From the NCBI GenBank assembly GCA_017380635.1, contig JAFODP010000007.1, forward strand, positions 1 through 58,467: a stretch of 58,467 nt of DNA, in the 5' to 3' direction. Shown here one piece after another: positions 14,569 through 24,643 of this stretch. Position 1 is the first letter of the stretch. Each line of letters opens with the position of its first letter. The stretch comes from Bacteroidales bacterium. Lineage in GTDB: Bacteria > Bacteroidota > Bacteroidia > Bacteroidales > UBA1402. The notes under the pieces are model-generated. The model saw only the letters and a program-made list of their open reading frames with translations. It was not told the origin of the DNA and did no database searches. A program made the position numbers and the translations under genes.

Positions 14569-16650
14569 ATGATTAAAAAATTTTTGATTCTGACAATGGC
14601 GTTGACAATGATGGCTTGTCAAGACAAGCAAAAACAGGCTTGCGAAGATTATATCGGAAAGTCTGAGCTGACACTCGAAAGTGATTTGCTTACTCCCGAA
14701 GTGTTGTGGAAAATGGGCCGTGTTTCTGATGTTCAGGTTTCTCCCGATGGAAAGAAGGCTTTGTATGGTGTGAGCTATTACAGTGTAGAAAAGAATGCTT
14801 CCAACCGTGAACTTTTTCTGTTGGATATTGCCACCGCTACTTCCAAGGCACTGACTCATTCTTCAAAAGGTGAGTATCAAGCTACATGGTCGAAGGATGG
14901 AAAGTATATCTACTATTTGGCCTCTAAGGATGGTAAAATGCAGCTGTGGCGCATGAATGCCGATGGCAGCAAGGCCACTTGTCTTACTGCTTACGAAGTT
15001 GGCATCGATGCGTATCTTTTCTCGCCAGACGAAAGCAAGTTGCTCTTTGTTTCGCAAGTGCCCAATGGTCCTACTACGGCCGATATTTATCCCGATCTGC
15101 CTAAGTCTTCTGGCTTGGTTATCAACGATGTAATGTATAAGCATTGGGATGAATGGCAAACAAGTATTCCACATCCTTTTGTGGCCGATTTCAACGAAGG
15201 TGCTTTGGATAATGTGGTAGATTTGCTCGAAGGAACACTCTATGAATCACCGATGAAGCCTCATGGTGGCATCGAACAATTGGCTTGGTCGCCCGACGGA
15301 AAAGTGATTGCTTATACTTGCCGCAAGAAAACCGGTTTGGCATACAGTCTTTCTACCAATTCTGATATTTATTTGTATACTTTGGAAGATGGCTCTTGCA
15401 AAAATCTTACCGAAGGTATGATGGGCTACGATACCAATCCTGTATATTCTCCTTCGGGCCGTTACATCGCTTTTTCCAGCATGGAACGCGATGGCTACGA
15501 ATCGGACAAGAATCGTCTGATGATTTATGATAGTCAAACGGGCAAGATGCGCGATTATACAGCTAATTTCGATCAAGAAGCTGCTTCTTTGGCTTGGTCG
15601 GCCGATGAAAAGAGTCTGTATTTTGTCAGTGTTTGGCATGCTCGCACCCATATTTATGAATTGACTTTGTCAGATGGTAAAATCCGTCAGATTACCCAAG
15701 GCGATTACGATTTCGAAAATGCTTTGCCTGCCGATGGCTGTCTTTTGGCAACGCGTCATTCGCTTTCTCGCCCCAACGAAGTAGTGCGCGTGGATATCGC
15801 AAATGGTGATATGCAGGTGCTTACTCAGGAAAACGATCATATTTTCAATCAATTGGCTCTCGCGAAAGTGGAAGAACGTTGGGTGCGTACCACCGACAAG
15901 AAAGATATGCTCACTTGGGTGGTGTATCCTCCTCATTTCGATCCGACTAAGAAATATCCTACCTTGTTGTATTGTCAAGGCGGTCCGCAATCGCCTGTCA
16001 GCCAATTCTGGTCGTTCCGTTGGAATCTTCAGTTGATGGCGGCTCAAGGTTATATTGTGGTGGCTCCCAATCGTCATGGTTTGCCAGGTTTTGGTCAGGA
16101 ATGGTTGGAACAAATCAGTGGTGACTACGGTGGTCAGAATATGCGCGATTATTTGGCTGCTATCGATGATGTGAGCAAAGAATCTTACGTGGATGCAGAT
16201 CGTTTGGGTTGCGTTGGTGCTTCTTATGGCGGATTCTCGGTATATTGGTTGGCCGGTCATCACGAAAAACGTTTCAAGGCTTTCATTGCTCATAGTGGTA
16301 TTTTCAATCTGGAACAGCAATATCTTGAAACAGAAGAACTTTGGTTCGCCAATTGGGATTTGGGCGGCCCTTACTGGGACAAGAGCAATGCTATTGCACA
16401 ACGCAGTTTTGCCAATTCTCCCCATCTTTTTGTGGATAAATGGGATACGCCTATTCTTTGTATTCACGGCGAAAAAGACTTCCGTATTCTTGCCTCGCAA
16501 GGTATGTCTGCTTTCAATGCAGCCAAGATTCGTGGTATTGATGCGCAGTTGTTGGTATTCCCCGATGAAAATCACTGGATATTGCAGCCTCAAAATGCTA
16601 TTCTCTGGCAACGTACTTTCTTTGCTTGGTTGGATAAATACTTGAAATAA
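14569..16650 (+). CDS. S9 family dipeptidyl peptidase, DPP5-like lipoprotein
   Basis: Serine exopeptidase of the prolyl oligopeptidase family, releasing dipeptides from peptide N-termini in the periplasm. It has 693 residues. The signal peptide ends in a lipobox (MMAC, Cys17). A seven-bladed propeller of WD-like DGK/YxxxS repeats covers about 50-410, and the alpha/beta-hydrolase domain is at about 430-693. The triad is visible: Ser552 in GASYGGFSVYW, Asp637 in HGEKDFRI, His669 in DENHWI. GASYGGFSVYWLAGHH closely resembles Porphyromonas DPP5, which prefers Ala or hydrophobic residues at the second position; specificity here is inferred. It leads an operon with the GH2 and mutarotase genes. Confidence 0.9.
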   Translation: MIKKFLILTMALTMMACQDKQKQACEDYIGKSELTLESDLLTPEVLWKMGRVSDVQVSPDGKKALYGVSYYSVEKNASNRELFLLDIATATSKALTHSSKGEYQATWSKDGKYIYYLASKDGKMQLWRMNADGSKATCLTAYEVGIDAYLFSPDESKLLFVSQVPNGPTTADIYPDLPKSSGLVINDVMYKHWDEWQTSIPHPFVADFNEGALDNVVDLLEGTLYESPMKPHGGIEQLAWSPDGKVIAYTCRKKTGLAYSLSTNSDIYLYTLEDGSCKNLTEGMMGYDTNPVYSPSGRYIAFSSMERDGYESDKNRLMIYDSQTGKMRDYTANFDQEAASLAWSADEKSLYFVSVWHARTHIYELTLSDGKIRQITQGDYDFENALPADGCLLATRHSLSRPNEVVRVDIANGDMQVLTQENDHIFNQLALAKVEERWVRTTDKKDMLTWVVYPPHFDPTKKYPTLLYCQGGPQSPVSQFWSFRWNLQLMAAQGYIVVAPNRHGLPGFGQEWLEQISGDYGGQNMRDYLAAIDDVSKESYVDADRLGCVGASYGGFSVYWLAGHHEKRFKAFIAHSGIFNLEQQYLETEELWFANWDLGGPYWDKSNAIAQRSFANSPHLFVDKWDTPILCIHGEKDFRILASQGMSAFNAAKIRGIDAQLLVFPDENHWILQPQNAILWQRTFFAWLDKYLK

Positions 16651-16655
16651 AATTT

Positions 16656-19073
16656 ATGGTGATGAAACGTCTATTTCTGTGCGGCTTTTTGCTGTCGCTG
16701 TTTTTCTTGGCGCAAGCCCAGCCCCGATGGGAACTTGATTTGCGCGATTGGCAATTTGTTTTGGGTGAGAATCATTCCGAAACGGCTGCATGGGAAGATG
16801 TGCGTATTCCTCACGATTGGGCAATCAAGGGCCCTTTCAACAAGGATATTGATAAACAAGTAGTTGCCATTGTTCAGAATGGCGAAAAAGTGGCTAGTGA
16901 AAAAACAGGACGTACCGGCGCATTGCCTTATATCGGTGTGGCTTGGTATCGTTGTGAAATTCCTGTCAATGAGGATTTTCTGAGTAAACGTCTGCTGCTT
17001 GTTTTCGATGGTGCCATGAGTCAGGCACAAGTTTTTGTGAATGGCGAGAAAGTGGGAGAGTGGCCTTACGGTTACAATTCTTTCTACTTCGATATCAGCG
17101 ATAAAGTGAAGGCTTCGCAGCCATTGCAAGTGTCTGTTCGTTTGGAAAATATTGGCGAATCGTCGCGTTGGTATCCGGGGGCCGGGCTGTATCGCCACGT
17201 GCGTCTTTTGGTGACGGAACCAACTTGCATCGATTTGTGGGGCGCTTGGCTCACGACGCCGAAGATTTCAGATAAAGAAGCCTGGGTGCATCTGGAAACC
17301 AAGATTCATCAGCCTAAAGCCGGCCTGCAACTGAAAACTATTATTTACGATGCAGATGGCAAGGAAGTTGCTTTTTCTCAGCAAGACAATCTGATGGCCT
17401 CTTCTTTGTTCGTGCAAGATATTAATGTATCCGATCCTCAGTTGTGGTCGCCGGAAAATCCATATTTGTATCGGGCTGTGTCGCGTTTGTATCATAATGA
17501 AACATTGATTGATACGCTGACGACTCGTTTTGGTATCCGCTCAGTGGAAGTTGATGCGCAGCATGGTTTTCGTTTGAATGGGCAGACGCGTAAGATTAAA
17601 GGTGTTTGTCTGCATCACGATTTGGGCCCTTTGGGTGCCGCAGTAAATCGCAGTGCCATGGAACGACAACTGCGCATACTTAAAGAAATGGGTTGCGATG
17701 CCATCCGTAGTTCACACAATATGCCTTCGCCCGAACAAGTGACGCTTTGCGATGAACTTGGTCTGATGCTGATGGCTGAATCTTTCGATGAATGGGCGCA
17801 GCCGAAATGCAAGAATGGTTACAATCGTTTCTATCAGAATTGGGTAGATAAAGATATTGAAAATCTGGTACTTCGTTATCGCAATCATCCTTCTATCGTG
17901 ATGTGGAGTGCCGGTAACGAAGTCTCCGATCAGTGGTCGGAAAAAGGCGTAAAAGAAGGCTGGCGTTTGCAGGAAATTTTCCATCGTTTGGATCCGACGC
18001 GTCCGGTGACTATGGGTATGGACCAAGTGGGTCGCACTATCAAAAATGGTTTTGCTGCTTATTGGGATGTGCCGGGCCTGAATTATCGTCTGCCACTTTA
18101 TGCAGAAGCACATCAGCGTTTGCCTCAGGGTTTTCTGCTTGGTTCGGAAACCGCTTCTACTGTTAGTTCGCGCGGGGTCTATCATTTTCCTGTGAAAGAG
18201 GCCAAGGGTTTGATGCACGAAGATGGACAATGTTCGTCTTACGATGTGGAAGCTTGTCCTTGGTCGAATCTTCCCGATGACGATTGGCCTTGGCAAGACG
18301 ATTACGATTGGGTGATAGGTGAATTTGTCTGGACGGGTTTCGACTATTTGGGCGAGCCTACGCCATACGATCATTTTTGGCCATCACGTAGTTCGTATTT
18401 CGGAATCTGTGATTTGGCAGGATTGCCCAAGGATCGTTATTATTTGTATCGCAGTCGTTGGAATACGAAAGAAAACACCTTGCATATTTTGCCGCATTGG
18501 ACATGGCCGGGCAAAGAAGGCGATACCATTCCGGTGTATGTTTATACGAATTATCCGCAAGCAGAACTCTTTGTAAATGGTGTCAGTCAAGGTATTAGAA
18601 AGAAAGATTCTTCCTCGCGCATGAATCGATATCGTTTACGCTGGAATGAGGTTTTATATCAGCCGGGAGAAATCCGGGTGGTAGCTTACGATGAACAAGG
18701 TGGGGAAATGGAAAGCAAATCTGTTAAAACTGCCGGAAAGGCTTCTAAACTTCAACTCACAGCCAATCGTTTATCTATGCCGGCTCATGCAGATGAACTT
18801 TGTTTTATCACGGTAGATATTCTGGATAAAGACGGAAATCTTTGTCCGCATGCCGATCAACTTTTGCATTTTAACGTGAAAGGCGAGGGCGATTTTCGTG
18901 CAGCCTGCAATGGTGATGCTACTTCTTTGGAAATGTTCCACGAACCAAAAATGCACGCTTTCAACGGTAAATTGGTGGTGATTGTGCAATCTAACGGGCA
19001 AAAGGGAGATATTATCTTGAAAGTGGCTGCGAAAGGTTTGGCTTCTGCCTTAATTACGATTAAAGCGGAATAA
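16656..19073 (+). CDS. Glycoside hydrolase family 2 (beta-galactosidase-like)
   Basis: Exported retaining glycosidase of 805 residues (ATG at 16656; 16662 is an equally good start two codons on). A signal peptide (LFLCGFLLSLFFLAQAQ) precedes the sugar-binding jelly roll (PHDWAIKGPFN, GVAWYRCEI, SSRWYPGAGLYRHV). The TIM barrel has the acid/base Glu in WSAGNEVSD (about Glu422) and the nucleophile Glu in LGSETASTVS (about Glu498). A DUF4982-type domain (LPHWTWPGKEGD, VYTNYPQAELFVNG) and an Ig-like C-terminus follow. The six-base gap to the peptidase gene and the following rhamnose mutarotase suggest action on a galactose/rhamnose glycan, but the substrate is not provable from sequence. Confidence 0.9.
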   Translation: MVMKRLFLCGFLLSLFFLAQAQPRWELDLRDWQFVLGENHSETAAWEDVRIPHDWAIKGPFNKDIDKQVVAIVQNGEKVASEKTGRTGALPYIGVAWYRCEIPVNEDFLSKRLLLVFDGAMSQAQVFVNGEKVGEWPYGYNSFYFDISDKVKASQPLQVSVRLENIGESSRWYPGAGLYRHVRLLVTEPTCIDLWGAWLTTPKISDKEAWVHLETKIHQPKAGLQLKTIIYDADGKEVAFSQQDNLMASSLFVQDINVSDPQLWSPENPYLYRAVSRLYHNETLIDTLTTRFGIRSVEVDAQHGFRLNGQTRKIKGVCLHHDLGPLGAAVNRSAMERQLRILKEMGCDAIRSSHNMPSPEQVTLCDELGLMLMAESFDEWAQPKCKNGYNRFYQNWVDKDIENLVLRYRNHPSIVMWSAGNEVSDQWSEKGVKEGWRLQEIFHRLDPTRPVTMGMDQVGRTIKNGFAAYWDVPGLNYRLPLYAEAHQRLPQGFLLGSETASTVSSRGVYHFPVKEAKGLMHEDGQCSSYDVEACPWSNLPDDDWPWQDDYDWVIGEFVWTGFDYLGEPTPYDHFWPSRSSYFGICDLAGLPKDRYYLYRSRWNTKENTLHILPHWTWPGKEGDTIPVYVYTNYPQAELFVNGVSQGIRKKDSSSRMNRYRLRWNEVLYQPGEIRVVAYDEQGGEMESKSVKTAGKASKLQLTANRLSMPAHADELCFITVDILDKDGNLCPHADQLLHFNVKGEGDFRAACNGDATSLEMFHEPKMHAFNGKLVVIVQSNGQKGDIILKVAAKGLASALITIKAE

Positions 19074-19086
19074 AATTCAATAAACG

Positions 19087-19401
19087 ATGGAAAGACTTGC
19101 ATTCAAAATGAAGTTGAAGCCTGGTTGTCAGGAAGAATACCGCCGTCGCCATGCGCAGGTGTGGCCCGAAATTCTCCAATTGTTGAAGGAGACCGGTGTC
19201 AGTGATTATTCGATTTTTCTGGACGAGGAAACGGACCTTCTCTTTGCCGTGCAGAAAGTGTCGGGCGAAAGCAATTCCCAGCAATTGGGTCATGTGGAAG
19301 TGCAACAGCGCTGGTGGAGCTATATGGCAGATATTATGGAGGTAAATCCGGATGATTCTCCGATAAGTATTCCTTTGTCCGAAGTTTTTCATGCGGATTA
19401 G
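19087..19401 (+). CDS. rhaM: L-rhamnose mutarotase
   Basis: Interconverts the anomers of L-rhamnose, aiding its catabolism. The 104-residue protein has the usual family length with conserved FKMKLKPGCQEEYRRRH (about 6-22), WPEI, the catalytic His/Tyr region SDYSIFLDE and the QRWWSYMADIM motif near the C-terminus. It follows the GH2 gene by 13 bases. No rhamnose isomerase, kinase or transporter is nearby, so it may complete a pathway encoded elsewhere or process rhamnose freed by the exported enzymes of its operon. Confidence 0.92.
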   Translation: MERLAFKMKLKPGCQEEYRRRHAQVWPEILQLLKETGVSDYSIFLDEETDLLFAVQKVSGESNSQQLGHVEVQQRWWSYMADIMEVNPDDSPISIPLSEVFHAD

Positions 19402-19424
19402 GCGGTCGTCTGAAAAAAAATGAC

Positions 19425-19432
19425 TAACTTCG
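19425..19432 (+). promoter_or_regulatory. Possible pgk promoter -7 box
   Basis: TAACTTCG has one mismatch to TAnnTTTG, with no good upstream box. It lies 79 bases before pgk, which follows rhaM after 110 bases and encodes an unrelated core function, so a separate promoter is expected. Confidence 0.3.
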
Positions 19433-19511
19433 CCTGCTCATTCTGCGAGCTCGGGTAGCCTGGCTTACTATGGATATTTTTGTTTCATTATTAATATTTT
19501 AAACAACAACT

Positions 19512-20768
19512 ATGCAAACAATTGACCAATTCAATTTTGCTGGAAAGAAGGCATTCGTACGTGTAGACTTCAATGTGCCTCTCGATGAAAATCAGAACAT
19601 TACGGACGATACTCGTATCCGTGCTGCTATGCCCACATTGAAAAAGATTATCGCCGATGGCGGTATGTTGATCATTGGTTCTCACATGGGTCGCCCCAAA
19701 AAGAATCCGGATCCCAAGTATTCTTTGAAAGCTATTTTGGCTCATGTTCAAGAATGTTTGGGTGCTCCCGTTGCATTTGCTGAAGATTGTCAGAATGCTG
19801 ATGCTCAAGTGGCTGCTTTGAAGCCCGGCGAAGCTCTCTTGCTCGAAAACTTGCGCTTCTATGCCGAAGAAGAAGGTAAACCCCGCGGTTTGGCCGAAGA
19901 CGCTACCGACGAAGAAAAAGCTGCTGCCAAGAAAGCTGTAAAAGAAAGCCAGAAAGCATTCACCAAGAAATTGGCCTCTTATGCCGATTGTTATGTGAAT
20001 GACGCTTTCGGTACTGCTCACCGCGCACACGCTTCTACTGCTTTGATTGCCGAATATTTCGATGCTGAAAACAAAATGTTCGGTTATTTGATGAACAAGG
20101 AAGTGACTGCTGTTGAAACGGTTATGAGCAATACTGTTCGTCCTTTCACCGCTATCATGGGTGGTTCTAAAGTTTCTACCAAGATCGATATCATCGAAAA
20201 TATGTTGGGTAAAGTGGACAACCTTATCTTGATGGGTGGTATGACTTATACTTTCAGCAAGGCTCGTGGTGGTCAGATTGGTGTTTCTATCTGCGAAAAC
20301 GATAAATTGGATTTGGCTTTGTCTATCATTGAAAAGGCTAAGGCTAATGGTGTGAAATTGTATTTGGCTACCGACGCCGTTGTGGCTGATAAATTCTCTA
20401 ACGATGCCAATCGTCAGATTGTTAGTGTTAGCGAAATTCCCGATGGTTGGGAAGGTATGGATATTGGTACCGAAACCCGTAAGGCTTTTGCCGAAGTAAT
20501 CAAGGAATCAAAAACCATCTTGTGGAACGGTCCTGCCGGTGTATTCGAATTCGACAACTTCGCCGAAGGTTCACGTGCTGTAGCTGAAGCTATCGTTGAA
20601 GCTACCGCTAATGGCGCTTTCTCTTTGGTAGGTGGTGGCGACTCTGTGGCTTGTGTTAACAAGTTCGGTTTGGCCGACAAGGTAAGTTATGTATCAACCG
20701 GTGGTGGTGCTTTGCTCGAAGCTATCGAAGGTAAGGTGTTGCCCGGTATCAAAGCAATTCAAGGCTAA
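19512..20768 (+). CDS. pgk: Phosphoglycerate kinase
   Basis: Glycolytic enzyme transferring phosphate from 1,3-bisphosphoglycerate to ADP. The 418 residues show [19 protein letters not shown] (about 18-36), the substrate loop [14 protein letters not shown], the GGSKVSTKI hinge and the nucleotide-binding C-terminal [13 protein letters not shown] and [15 protein letters not shown] Lys/Ala-rich insert near residues 120-155 ([20 protein letters not shown]) is longer than in E. coli and usual in Bacteroidota. An HU/SPOR-domain gene follows 21 bases later. Confidence 0.97.
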   Translation: MQTIDQFNFAGKKAFVRVDFNVPLDENQNITDDTRIRAAMPTLKKIIADGGMLIIGSHMGRPKKNPDPKYSLKAILAHVQECLGAPVAFAEDCQNADAQVAALKPGEALLLENLRFYAEEEGKPRGLAEDATDEEKAAAKKAVKESQKAFTKKLASYADCYVNDAFGTAHRAHASTALIAEYFDAENKMFGYLMNKEVTAVETVMSNTVRPFTAIMGGSKVSTKIDIIENMLGKVDNLILMGGMTYTFSKARGGQIGVSICENDKLDLALSIIEKAKANGVKLYLATDAVVADKFSNDANRQIVSVSEIPDGWEGMDIGTETRKAFAEVIKESKTILWNGPAGVFEFDNFAEGSRAVAEAIVEATANGAFSLVGGGDSVACVNKFGLADKVSYVSTGGGALLEAIEGKVLPGIKAIQG

Positions 20769-20789
20769 TACATTACAAGCAACAATAGT

Positions 20790-21881
20790 ATGCAACAACT
20801 GATTGCGACAATAGAAAACCTCCTGATTGAGCACGACTGTGTGGTCGTGCCCGGTCTGGGAGGTTTTATTCATCAGCAACAGGATGCCTACTACGATGCA
20901 AATTCAGCCTTATTCTATCCTTCAGGAAAACAACTGGCTTTCAATGCGCGTCTGCATTATAACGATGGATTGCTTTGTCAAGCCTATCAGATGCAACTTG
21001 GATTGAGTTTCGATATGGCCAATCAGCGCATCCGACAAGCTGTTTGCGAATTGAAGGACTATCTAGCCCAATATCGACATTTGTCTGTGGGTCGTTTGGG
21101 GCAACTTATCCAGCAGGCCGATACCTTGGTTTTTGAGCCGGCTTTGCGCAACGATTTATGTGCACTTTCTTTTGGCTTGAAGCCTTGTGCTTTTCCTGCA
21201 GACAAACAAAAAATCAGCGAGGCTCGTCTCTCATCTTCGCCTTGGCTCTCGTATGTGGCGACGATTGCAGCTTGTCTGCTCTTGATTTTTACTTTCATGC
21301 AAGATAATCATTACTTGTCCGAAAGTCCTCTTACTCAACAAATTAAAGTGCAAGAATCTGCGGTGATGCCCCTTTGCAGCGTAAAACCGGTTGACTCCTC
21401 TGTGGAAACCATGGCTTCTTACGAACAATTGGCCGAAGTTGCATCGGAAGTAGAAGTCAAATCGGAAATGGAAGCCGAAGCAGTAACGGAAGTTGCCACT
21501 GAAACTGAAACTCCAACAGAAACTTTAACTGAAGTTGCAACTGAAACTCAAACTCCAATGGTAACCGAACTTGCCACTGAAACCGAAGTGCAGACTGCTG
21601 CTGTAACAGAGGTGGCAGAGAAGAGTTTACACAATTATCCCGGCGCACAAAAGCAATACCTCATTGTCATTGCCAGTTTTCCCACGGCAGAGCAAGCCGA
21701 ACAATACATTCAAAGCCGTCATTTACAGGAACAATTCTCTTCGGTGGGTATAGCTGTAAGCGCAGATCGTTGTCGCGTGTATGCCCAGGCTTATTCCGAT
21801 AAAAGCGAAGCGCTCTCTCATTTGGACGAATTTCGTCAAGCTAATCCCAAATATGCTAAGGCTTGGGTCTTGGTGCATTAA
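20790..21881 (+). CDS. HU-CCDC81-type and SPOR domain membrane protein
   Basis: Probable cell-division-linked, peptidoglycan-binding protein. About residues 1-130 form two HU-like CCDC81-type domains (VVVPGLGGFI, YPSGKQLAFNARLHYNDGLL). A single transmembrane helix at about 150-167 (YVATIAACLLLIFTFM) follows. A Glu/Thr/Val-rich periplasmic linker has degenerate TEVATETETPT repeats (about 210-285). The last 75 residues form a SPOR domain (YLIVIASFPTAEQAEQYI to AKAWVLVH) that binds denuded septal glycan. The layout, an HU-like cytosolic part tied to a septal binding part, is recurrent in Bacteroidota. The linker repeats are unstable-looking at DNA level (21420-21620). Confidence 0.85.
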   Translation: MQQLIATIENLLIEHDCVVVPGLGGFIHQQQDAYYDANSALFYPSGKQLAFNARLHYNDGLLCQAYQMQLGLSFDMANQRIRQAVCELKDYLAQYRHLSVGRLGQLIQQADTLVFEPALRNDLCALSFGLKPCAFPADKQKISEARLSSSPWLSYVATIAACLLLIFTFMQDNHYLSESPLTQQIKVQESAVMPLCSVKPVDSSVETMASYEQLAEVASEVEVKSEMEAEAVTEVATETETPTETLTEVATETQTPMVTELATETEVQTAAVTEVAEKSLHNYPGAQKQYLIVIASFPTAEQAEQYIQSRHLQEQFSSVGIAVSADRCRVYAQAYSDKSEALSHLDEFRQANPKYAKAWVLVH

Positions 21882-21896
21882 TTTGGGGAATTTACC

Positions 21897-23261
21897 TTAA
21901 TTTTCAGCCTTTTCAATACGACCATAAATATGTTTCCGTGAGTAAAAACTCATGGCCAACGATCGTGCTACCAAGTGGGCGGCGTAAGCAAACCACAAAG
22001 ATTGGAATCCGATAAAAGGATTCAGACAAATATATGAAAGGTAAAAAGCTGCCACCGAATAAAACATGGCGTTTCGCAAAGCAGTAGATGCCGTGGCGCC
22101 AATAAAGATGCCGTCCCAAGTGAAAGCGATGCACGAGATGAATGGCATCACGTACAACCAAGGCACAAAGGCTTGACACGCATCCAACACCGATTGTACA
22201 GATGTGATGATTCGCAGCATCCATTGATCTGCCACGATGTATACAACAGTGGAAACGATGCCGATGAAAATACACCAATAAAACAAAAGCTTGATACAAA
22301 GACGCAGCGACCGAGCATTTCTTTCGCCGATGAATCGTCCCACCAAAGCTTCGCCGGCGTAAGCGAATCCGTCAATGAAATAGGAGTAGAGTAGCAGTAG
22401 TTTCATCATGATAGATGCAACGGCAAGTTCGGTGTCGCCAAATCGAGCGGCAAGCATGTTGAATCCGCTATATATCAATAGAATACAGAAACTGCGCAAA
22501 AACAGATTGGCATTGATGCTGAAAAAAGATTTCAATTCTTGCCAGTTGAAGGCTTCTTTCAAAGAAAATAGTTGTCGGTATTGACGGAAATAAATCCACC
22601 AAAGGATAAAACTGCAAAGCAATCCGCTGTATTGCGCGATGACCGTACCTAAAGCGATGCCGGCTACGCCCATTTGCAAATGTAAGGCCAAATAGAAGCT
22701 GGCAAAAATATTCACCGCGTTCACCACGATTTCGATAATCATTGGTCCGATGCTATTCTGCATGCCTAAAAACCAGCCGCGTATGCTGAACAAAGATAAA
22801 GCTGCCGGGGCGGCCCAGACACGTATCATAAAATACTGCAAGGCCAATTGCATCGTTTCTGCCGAAGTGGGCGTAATGATGAAGAAAAGTTTGGCGAATG
22901 GCCTCTGTATCAGCAATATGATGACTGAAAGTCCGAGTGCCAACAACATGCTTTGGGTAAACAGACGAACGGCGTGTCTAAAATCGTTTTTGCCGAAGGC
23001 CTGGGCGCTCAATCCGGAAGTGCCGGTGCGCAGGAAACTAAGATTCCAATACAACCAATCGAACATGGTGGAACCTAGTGCTACTGCTGCGATATGAGAG
23101 GCGCTACCCAGTCGTCCGGAGATGGCAGTGTCGGCCATACCCACCAATGGGATGGTGATGCCGGCCAAAATGCTGGGAATGGCCAATTTCAGTATATCAC
23201 GTTGGATTACTTTGGCTTCGGCTTTTTGCGAAGCGGGAATAAACAAAGCAGAAGGTGTCAT
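21897..23261 (-). CDS. MATE family efflux transporter, DinF-like
   Basis: Cation-coupled multidrug exporter in the inner membrane, 454 residues and about twelve transmembrane helices in two bundles. The first helix has LKLAIPSILAGITIPLVGMADTA, given as AIPSILAGITIPLVGMADTA, the conserved entry motif of DinF-type MATE proteins; RTGTSGLSAQAFG follows. Substrate unknown. It is the last gene of the leftward block after glyA. A terminator-like hairpin ends only about 7 bases before the ATG at 23261, leaving no room for a normal promoter. The next in-frame Met lies within the first helix, so this start stands. Confidence 0.88.
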   Translation of the reverse strand: MTPSALFIPASQKAEAKVIQRDILKLAIPSILAGITIPLVGMADTAISGRLGSASHIAAVALGSTMFDWLYWNLSFLRTGTSGLSAQAFGKNDFRHAVRLFTQSMLLALGLSVIILLIQRPFAKLFFIITPTSAETMQLALQYFMIRVWAAPAALSLFSIRGWFLGMQNSIGPMIIEIVVNAVNIFASFYLALHLQMGVAGIALGTVIAQYSGLLCSFILWWIYFRQYRQLFSLKEAFNWQELKSFFSINANLFLRSFCILLIYSGFNMLAARFGDTELAVASIMMKLLLLYSYFIDGFAYAGEALVGRFIGERNARSLRLCIKLLFYWCIFIGIVSTVVYIVADQWMLRIITSVQSVLDACQAFVPWLYVMPFISCIAFTWDGIFIGATASTALRNAMFYSVAAFYLSYICLNPFIGFQSLWFAYAAHLVARSLAMSFYSRKHIYGRIEKAEN

Positions 23262-23267
23262 TCGGAT

Positions 23268-23323
23268 AAAAAGAAACGTTCCTGGTTTTCCGCCAAGCAG
23301 CGTACTTTCCAGGCAACGTTTCT
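23268..23323 (-). terminator. Terminator or attenuator hairpin between glyA and the MATE gene
   Basis: On the minus strand AGAAACGTTGCCTGG (23323-23309) pairs with CCAGGAACGTTTCT (23285-23272), with one bulged G and a 23-base loop, followed by five T. It is placed to end the pyrB-glyA transcript, yet it finishes about 7 bases before the MATE start codon. Confidence 0.8.
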
Positions 23324-23339
23324 ATGATGATTCTATGGA

Positions 23340-24620
23340 TCAATAAGCAAAAATAGGATAGTTGGCCATAGTGGCGTTCACTTTTTCGCGAACCGCTCTG
23401 ATAACGGCTTCGTCTTCGGGATGAGACATTACGGCATCCATCCATTCAACGATTTCTTGCATCAAGGCTTCCTTGGCACCACGGGTAGTCATGGCAGGCG
23501 TACCTACGCGGATACCAGAAGTTTGGAAAGCAGAGCGACTGTCGAAAGGAACCATGTTTTTGTTGACGGTGATGTCGGCTTTAATCAAGGCTTGTTCGGC
23601 CACTTTACCGCTGAGTTCGGGGAATTTGGCACGCAAGTCGATCAGCATAGAGTGGTTGTCGGTACCGTCGGAAATAATCTTGTAACCCTTGTCCATAAAG
23701 GCTTGAGCCATGGCTGCAGCGTTTTTCTTCACTTGCATCTGGTATTCTTTGTATTCGGGCAAAAGGGCTTCGCCGAAAGCAACGGCCTTGGCAGCAATCA
23801 CATGTTCGAGCGGACCGCCTTGGGTACCGGGGAAAACGGCAGAATCCAACAATTGAGACATCTTCTTGATAACACCCTTAGGCGTGGTTTTGCCCCAAGG
23901 ATTATCGAAGTCTTTACCCATCAAAATGATACCACCACGAGGACCACGCAAAGTTTTATGAGTGGTAGAGGTAACGATATGGGCATATTTCAAAGGATTG
24001 TTGAGCAAACCGGCAGCAATCAAACCGGCAGGGTGAGCCATGTCAATCATAAGGATAGCACCGATTTTGTCGGCGATGGCGCGCATGCGTTCGTAATCCC
24101 ATTCACGAGAATAAGCAGAAGCACCACCTACAATCAACTTGGGACGTTCGCGCAAGGCTACTTCTTCCATTTGGTCGTAATCGACGCGACCGGTATCCTG
24201 ACGAACATTATATTCCAAAGCTTGGAAAACCAAACCAGAGAAATTGACAGGCGAACCATGCGACAAGTGTCCACCATGCGACAGGTTCAAACCAAGGAAT
24301 TTATCACCGGGATTCAATACGGCCATAAAAACAGCCATATTGGCTTGGGCACCGGAGTGGGGTTGTACATTGGCATATTCGGCACCGAACAAAGTTTTAA
24401 GACGTTCAATAGCAATTGTTTCTGCTTCATCCACCACTTCGCAGCCACCATAATAACGATGGCCGGGATATCCCTCTGCATATTTGTTGGTCAGGCAAGA
24501 ACCCATGGCTTGCATCACCTGTTCACTCACAAAGTTTTCCGAGGCAATCAACTCAACGCCTTTCAGCTGACGCTGACGTTCTTTCTCGATAATGTCGAAA
24601 ATTACTTGATCTTTTTTCAT
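23340..24620 (-). CDS. glyA: Serine hydroxymethyltransferase
   Basis: PLP enzyme converting serine and tetrahydrofolate to glycine and methylene-tetrahydrofolate. The start at 24620 gives 426 residues beginning [18 protein letters not shown]; the longer frame to 24668 would run into the flavin reductase gene. Motifs: [51 protein letters not shown], and the PLP lysine in [14 protein letters not shown]. It follows the flavin reductase gene after 23 bases in the pyrB-pyrI-flavin reductase-glyA order. A hairpin terminator follows. Confidence 0.97.
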   Translation of the reverse strand: MKKDQVIFDIIEKERQRQLKGVELIASENFVSEQVMQAMGSCLTNKYAEGYPGHRYYGGCEVVDEAETIAIERLKTLFGAEYANVQPHSGAQANMAVFMAVLNPGDKFLGLNLSHGGHLSHGSPVNFSGLVFQALEYNVRQDTGRVDYDQMEEVALRERPKLIVGGASAYSREWDYERMRAIADKIGAILMIDMAHPAGLIAAGLLNNPLKYAHIVTSTTHKTLRGPRGGIILMGKDFDNPWGKTTPKGVIKKMSQLLDSAVFPGTQGGPLEHVIAAKAVAFGEALLPEYKEYQMQVKKNAAAMAQAFMDKGYKIISDGTDNHSMLIDLRAKFPELSGKVAEQALIKADITVNKNMVPFDSRSAFQTSGIRVGTPAMTTRGAKEALMQEIVEWMDAVMSHPEDEAVIRAVREKVNATMANYPIFAY

Positions 24621-24643
24621 TGATATACTTAAATAGGTAATAA

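Noticed and set aside
16656..19401. Complete rhamnose polysaccharide utilisation locus
   Set aside because: No SusC/SusD pair, rhamnosidase, isomerase or regulator is present.
23421..24623. 400-codon plus-strand frame opposite glyA
   Set aside because: Antisense shadow; His/Thr/Phe-rich composition typical of the reverse complement of coding DNA, and glyA is certain.
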